DNA from: Proteobacteria bacterium UBA1844
GTDB lineage: Bacteria; Pseudomonadota; Gammaproteobacteria; Steroidobacterales; Woeseiaceae
Direction: 5' to 3'
Length of the DNA stretch: 8,433 nt
NCBI GenBank assembly: GCA_002338615.1
Contig: DDIS01000201.1
Span: 1-8,433, forward strand
Shown here in pieces: positions 4,802-8,433 of the stretch (positions are counted from its first letter, which is position 1; every line of letters begins with the position of its first letter). Both the position numbers and the translations under genes were made by a program. The notes under the pieces were generated by a model. The model was not told where the DNA came from, ran no database searches, and saw nothing but the letters and a program-made list of their open reading frames with translations.

Positions 4802-6984
4802 TAGCCAACCTGCCGCCGCAGCGCTTCGCGTTGCCGGCCTTTACGCACAAAGCGAAAGTATCGCGCAAGCCACTGCAGCAGTTTTTCAGGTGCGTGCGCG
4901 CGCTTCCACACGCCCGCGGCATACTTGTTTGCTTCCATCATCGTGGGGTATATGTGAATGGTGCCGAGCAACTTGTTGAGGCCTAGATTGTGCTTCATCG
5001 CCAAAACGAATTCGGCGATCATTTCGCCGGCATGTGCGCCGACGATACTCGCGCCAAGTATCCTGTCTTTGCCTGGAACCGTCAGCACCTTGACGAAGCC
5101 TTTCGCAGTACCGTCTGTCAATGCGCGATCCAGTTCACCGAGGTCGTAGCGCGTGACTTCGAATTCGATTTCCTGTTCCCGCGCTTCAGTTTCGGAAAGT
5201 CCAACACGGGCGACCTCCGGGTCGGTAAACGTGCACCAGGGAATCACAGTGTAGTTGACCTTGAACGACCAGAAGGGCCTGAGTAGTGAGTTAACAGCGG
5301 CATACCAGGCCTGGTGGGCAGCGACGTGAGTGAACTGGTAGGGTCCTGCGACATCACCGCATACCGAGATGCTCGGGTAGTTTGTGCGTAACAGGGGGTC
5401 CGTAGCGACAGTGCCCTTGTCTGTGAGTTCCACACCAAGTTCTCGAAGCCCGGCGCTGTCGAGGTTCGCACGCCGACCCAAAGCGAGAAGCAGGCGATCG
5501 AAATCAAAGCGTACCTCCTGTCCGTCATGCTCGCAGACCAGCGTGCCGCTTGCACCACGGGACTCGCAACTGATGGCCTTGGTGGAAGTTGCTATTACGA
5601 CCCCGTCGCGCTTGCCCAGCGACTCGGCGACCAATACAGCGGCGTCGCTGTCTTCGCGGCCAAGCAATTGCGCACCCGTTTCAACAATCGTGACTTTGGA
5701 ACCAATACGGCTGAATGCCTGCGCTAACTCGCAGCCTATCGGCCCGCCACCGAGAATTACGAGGCGCTTCGGTTGCACCTCAATTGACCACAGGTTGTCT
5801 GTTGTCAGGTAGTCGAGCTTTTCAAGCCCTGTAATCGGCGGTACCACAGGTTGTGAGCCGGTCGCAATGACCACCGCCCGAGCGCTGTAGCGTTGCTCAT
5901 TCACATCAACCTCCCAGGGGGAGACAAGACGGGCTTCGCCGGCAATACAATGCACACCGAGTCTTTCATAGCGCTCGGGAGAATCGTGTGGTGCGATGGC
6001 CGCGATGACTGCGCGTACCCGCGCCATGAGGTCCGCAAATTCAAACGTCGGCTGCATGCTGGCTATGCCGAGCTCCCGACTATCCCGCGCCTCGGCAAGC
6101 AGCCGCGCACTCCGGAGCAAGGTCTTGCTCGGCACGCAGCCCGTGTTGAGACATTCACCGCCCATCTTGTCTCGCTCAACAAGCGCGACCTTCGCTTTTA
6201 CCGCGGCCGCAATATAGGCCGTTACAAGCCCGGCCGATCCGCCGCCAACGACCAGCAAATTGTAGTCGAAATGTTTTGGCCTGCAAAAACGTGTGCGTAC
6301 CTTGTGGCCCTTGAGCCAGCCAATCAACCAGCGTGCGACAATCGGCAGCAACGCGAGTAACACGAACGCAAAGATCAGTGACGGCGACAGGATCTCGCCC
6401 ACTGATTTCACTTTGGCCAGTTGCGTACCCGCATTGACGTATACGAGCGTGGCAGGCAGCATGCCGAGTTGGCTGACCCAGTAGAAGGTATGCGTCCGAA
6501 GCAGGGTGAGCGCCGCGACAAGGTTGATGACAAAAAACGGAAACACCGGTACCAAGCGCAGAGATAACAAGTAGAATGCGCCGTCTTTTTCGACACCGTC
6601 ATTGATTCGCTTGAGACGATTCCGAAAGCGCTTCTGTACGCCATCGCGAAACAGGAAGCGTGCTGCAATAAACGCCAGCGTTGCGCCAATACTGCTCGCA
6701 AAAGAAACAAGAATTGTGCCGGTAAACAAACCAAAAATGGCACCCGCTGCCAGGGTCATGATAGTGGCACCCGGCAGAGACAACGCAGCCATCAGCACAT
6801 AAGCGCCAAAAAAAAGGCTGATTGATAATACCGGTCGGGATTCGACGTAGGCGGCCAGTGCGTCACGTTGCGCTTTGAGTGCCGCAAGGGAAAAGTATTC
6901 GTATAGATCGAAATAGAAAAAGAGGGCGATTGCGGACAATAAAAGGGCGATCAGCGCTGCGCGGGGAAGTTTGGATGTGCTCAT
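4801..6984 (-). CDS. TVP38/VTT membrane domain fused to a mercuric-reductase-like FAD disulfide oxidoreductase
   Basis: The protein has 727 residues. I chose ATG 6984, which overlaps the ynjF stop as ATGA, over TTG 7035. Residues 1-225 are a TVP38/TMEM64 (VTT, DedA-related) domain: membrane segments at about 8-25, 52-70, 74-95, 137-160 and 200-224, with the family stretch RLVPVFPFFVINLVAAL (143-159). From about 240 comes a class I pyridine nucleotide-disulfide oxidoreductase: FAD site GGGSAG (247-252) and E270, redox cysteines C278-LNTG-C283, ATGS (374-377), NAD(P) site GGGPIG (412-417), VCGDVAG, and a dimerisation domain ending in IHIYPTMMEA. The residue before that proline is Tyr679, where thiol reductases have the catalytic His. 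The MerA C-terminal Cys pair and an N-terminal HMA domain are absent, so I do not call it a mercuric reductase. The electron acceptor is unknown; the enzyme should sit on the inner membrane. Confidence 0.92.
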   Translation of the reverse strand: MSTSKLPRAALIALLLSAIALFFYFDLYEYFSLAALKAQRDALAAYVESRPVLSISLFFGAYVLMAALSLPGATIMTLAAGAIFGLFTGTILVSFASSIGATLAFIAARFLFRDGVQKRFRNRLKRINDGVEKDGAFYLLSLRLVPVFPFFVINLVAALTLLRTHTFYWVSQLGMLPATLVYVNAGTQLAKVKSVGEILSPSLIFAFVLLALLPIVARWLIGWLKGHKVRTRFCRPKHFDYNLLVVGGGSAGLVTAYIAAAVKAKVALVERDKMGGECLNTGCVPSKTLLRSARLLAEARDSRELGIASMQPTFEFADLMARVRAVIAAIAPHDSPERYERLGVHCIAGEARLVSPWEVDVNEQRYSARAVVIATGSQPVVPPITGLEKLDYLTTDNLWSIEVQPKRLVILGGGPIGCELAQAFSRIGSKVTIVETGAQLLGREDSDAAVLVAESLGKRDGVVIATSTKAISCESRGASGTLVCEHDGQEVRFDFDRLLLALGRRANLDSAGLRELGVELTDKGTVATDPLLRTNYPSISVCGDVAGPYQFTHVAAHQAWYAAVNSLLRPFWSFKVNYTVIPWCTFTDPEVARVGLSETEAREQEIEFEVTRYDLGELDRALTDGTAKGFVKVLTVPGKDRILGASIVGAHAGEMIAEFVLAMKHNLGLNKLLGTIHIYPTMMEANKYAAGVWKRAHAPEKLLQWLARYFRFVRKGRQREALRRQVG

Positions 6985-7586
6985 CGGAACAGGCTCATCG
7001 CGATCCAGCCGCGGTGTATGGCGGTCAGTACGCAAAGAAGGGCAAACAGCAACGCAATTTCACTGAACCAACCGGGCCAGAGAATCATCGCCAGGAAAAA
7101 CAGGATGGTTTCGGTGCCTTCAACCAGGCCGGTTGAGTAGAAAAAAGACTTTTTTCCATGCTGATCCGTATCGAGCCCGCGGCGTGCCGCGATTGCCGCA
7201 AATGCAAGAAAGCTCGAGCAGGTCAGACAAAAGCCGGCGAGCAGCGCAGCGGCGGCCAGTGCGTTGTTGCCCGGATCGGCAACGGCAAATGCAAACGGGA
7301 CCGCCGCATAGAATACATAGTCAGCACAGATATCGAGGTAGCCGCCGCGATCTGTCGGCGTACTCACGCGCGCGACGGCACCATCCAGTCCGTCGAGGAT
7401 CCGGTTGGCCAGCACCAGCAGCAAAGCGGCCCGATAAGCTTCGTTTGCTATCGCAAGCGCGGCAAGCAAACCGACAACGAGGCCGAGAAACGTCACAGCG
7501 CCTGCCGAGATGCCCATGCGAGCGAGCAGGCGGCCGCCCGCAGCAAGCGGCGGATCAATCAGTGGCCTTAGCGAGGTATCAAACAT
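6981..7586 (-). CDS. ynjF: YnjF-like CDP-alcohol phosphatidyltransferase family protein
   Basis: This 201-residue integral membrane protein has the CDP-alcohol phosphotransferase motif: D65-GL-D68-G-AV-A-R73, then G81, D85 and D89. The acidic residues bind metal and the CDP-activated lipid, and the family exchanges CMP for an alcohol headgroup. The gap between AR and G is seven residues rather than the usual eight; I recall the same in E. coli YnjF. The rest is about six hydrophobic segments, plus a cytosolic loop DQHGKKSFFYS and LVEGTETILFF, also YnjF-like. The alcohol acceptor is unknown. ATG 7586 has GGAG (7597-7600) 8-10 nt upstream and an AAGGA directly next to it. It lies 88 nt after ynjD and overlaps the flavoprotein gene by 4 nt. 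Confidence 0.9.
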   Translation of the reverse strand: MFDTSLRPLIDPPLAAGGRLLARMGISAGAVTFLGLVVGLLAALAIANEAYRAALLLVLANRILDGLDGAVARVSTPTDRGGYLDICADYVFYAAVPFAFAVADPGNNALAAAALLAGFCLTCSSFLAFAAIAARRGLDTDQHGKKSFFYSTGLVEGTETILFFLAMILWPGWFSEIALLFALLCVLTAIHRGWIAMSLFR

Positions 7587-7674
7587 TCCTTATTCTCCGG
7601 TGGTGTCGCAAAAATTTCTTCATTGAGCCTGTCAGGCCTGCTGAGTGTGAATGTGTCTGTAGAGCGAACCACGA

Positions 7675-8313
7675 TCATAGTGGCACGATTGAGATCGTTT
7701 CACCGTTCGAGGCGGCAATGTCCTGCTTGTCGTGTGTCACCAGCAGCGCGGGTAAATTCCGCCGTTGGACTTCGGCGAATACCAATGCACGCACTTTGTG
7801 TCGAGTGCCGGTGTCCAGCGTGCCAAACGGTTCATCGAGTAACAACGCGCGCGGCTCCGCCAACAGGACGCGCAACAAGGCGACACGGGCCTTTTGCCCG
7901 CCGGAGAGACTTGCCGGATCCCGCTCTCCGAAACCGGCGAGGCCCATTGTTTTGAGCTCTGCGTCGACACGCGCGTGTCGTTGCCGGCGGCTACCGCCGC
8001 TTTTCAGTCCGAACAGCAGGTTGCCACGCACACTCAGGTGCGGGAACAGTAGCGGGTCCTGAAACAGGATACCGATACCGCGCCGCTCGGGTGGCAGGTT
8101 CGTGACGTCGGCAGCGTCGAGTAATACCCGGCCTTCAGCCTCAAACTCAGTGGCGAGCGTACCGCACACATACGCCAGCAAACTCGACTTGCCAGCGCCG
8201 CTTGGGCCGGTGATGCTCGTCACTGTGCCAGCATTGGCGGTGATGCCAAGCGGCGCAAACAGCGGGCGCCCCCGGATCCGCAGTGATACGCCATCGAGGA
8301 TTAGCTGCGTCAT
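7675..8313 (-). CDS. ynjD: YnjD-like ABC transporter ATP-binding protein
   Basis: The protein has 212 residues, close to the E. coli YnjD size. It powers an importer by ATP hydrolysis on the cytoplasmic face. All core motifs are present: Walker A GPSGAGKSS (36-44), the Q-loop FQDPLLFPHLS, the signature LSGGQKARVALLRVLLAEP, Walker B LLLDEPFGTLD, and the H-loop LLVTHDKQD. The Q-loop and short C-terminus fit importers of the inorganic-ion/thiamine type more than drug exporters. ATG 8313 is preferred because it begins with the family N-terminus and lies 10 nt after the permease stop; the frame could extend upstream as far as 8385. The ribosome site is weak (GAAGAATCAGG), which suggests coupling to the permease gene. 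The substrate of YnjBCD is not established, and the binding-protein gene should lie outside the window to the right. Confidence 0.93.
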   Translation of the reverse strand: MTQLILDGVSLRIRGRPLFAPLGITANAGTVTSITGPSGAGKSSLLAYVCGTLATEFEAEGRVLLDAADVTNLPPERRGIGILFQDPLLFPHLSVRGNLLFGLKSGGSRRQRHARVDAELKTMGLAGFGERDPASLSGGQKARVALLRVLLAEPRALLLDEPFGTLDTGTRHKVRALVFAEVQRRNLPALLVTHDKQDIAASNGETISIVPL

Positions 8314-8323
8314 GCCTGATTCT

Positions 8324-8433
8324 TCATTGCGGCATTTCGCGACGCTGGCGAAATACCGTTCCGGACACGAGCTGGGCAGTACCAAACGCCAATAATGGCG
8401 CGGCGGCGAGTAGCACCGCGTAGGCAGCGGCGA
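8324..8433 (-). CDS. ynjC: C-terminal end of an ABC permease, probably YnjC-like (partial)
   Basis: A minus-strand frame enters from the right edge and ends at TGA (8326-8324), 10 nt before the ynjD start. Its 35 visible residues are hydrophobic (AYAVLLAAAPLLAFGTAQLV) and end in a basic tail, VFRQRREMPQ, as expected for the last membrane segment of a binding-protein-dependent permease with a cytosolic C-terminus. The identity rests mainly on position: in E. coli ynjC immediately precedes ynjD. The adjacent frame that stops as ATGA at the ynjD start reads as arginine-rich and not membrane-like, so I reject it. Confidence 0.6.
   Translation of the reverse strand, partial: AAAYAVLLAAAPLLAFGTAQLVSGTVFRQRREMPQ

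Noticed and set aside
5893..6360. A 155-codon plus-strand open frame opposite the flavoprotein
   Set aside because: It lies opposite the FAD and redox-cysteine region of an intact gene and shows no motif of its own.
4801..6984. Calling the flavoprotein a mercuric reductase (merA)
   Set aside because: The C-terminal Cys pair and HMA domain are missing and there are no other mer genes nearby; the likeness is to the wider disulfide oxidoreductase family.
7587..7674. Internal promoter or terminator between ynjD and ynjF
   Set aside because: The 88-nt gap holds only short palindromes around CAGGCCTG with a loop too small for a hairpin, and no convincing -35/-10 pair on the minus strand.
7133..8062. 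A 309-codon plus-strand open frame antisense to ynjD and ynjF
   Set aside because: It is arginine- and serine-rich with no recognisable motif, and both minus-strand genes beneath it carry complete family motifs. It is an antisense shadow in GC-rich DNA.

Overview
The window looks like chromosomal DNA from a non-enteric gammaproteobacterium with moderately high GC. I base this on the CbpA/CbpM pair, a YbiI-type zinc-finger protein whose C-terminus is close to the enterobacterial form, and a ynjC-ynjD-ynjF-like gene order. The species cannot be fixed from the sequence. I see no tRNA, rRNA, CRISPR array, insertion sequence or phage gene.

Layout. Bases 1-226 hold what may be the tail of a gene entering from the left. 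An AT-rich leader (227-404) with a sigma70-like promoter and repeated GATAGTT words precedes a gene (405-1562, +) that joins an ExeA/GspA-type AAA domain to a C-terminal FHA domain. The ATPase motifs are degenerate; the FHA motifs are intact. It converges on an Hsp20 gene (1645-2082, -), with a stem-loop between them. Hsp20 and cbpA (2377-3321, +) are divergent across a 294-bp region that carries one sigma32-like promoter for each direction. cbpA is followed after 1 nt by its modulator cbpM (3323-3628), then by ybiI (3678-3944).

The right half is a separate minus-strand operon, read from the right edge: the end of an ABC permease (ynjC-like), ynjD ATPase, ynjF CDP-alcohol phosphatidyltransferase, a fusion of a TVP38/VTT membrane domain with a mercuric-reductase-like flavoprotein, and a fatty acid hydroxylase/sterol desaturase family protein. 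The last three genes are joined by 4-nt and 1-nt stop/start overlaps.

How the parts work together. The centre is a heat-shock holdase/co-chaperone module with its own inhibitor. The right half is an integral-membrane set that suggests lipid headgroup, lipid transport or acyl-chain chemistry linked to a transporter and a membrane-tethered thiol redox enzyme; its substrate is unknown. The most unusual items are the pseudo-ATPase-FHA protein and the VTT-flavoprotein fusion, whose usual catalytic histidine position is a tyrosine.
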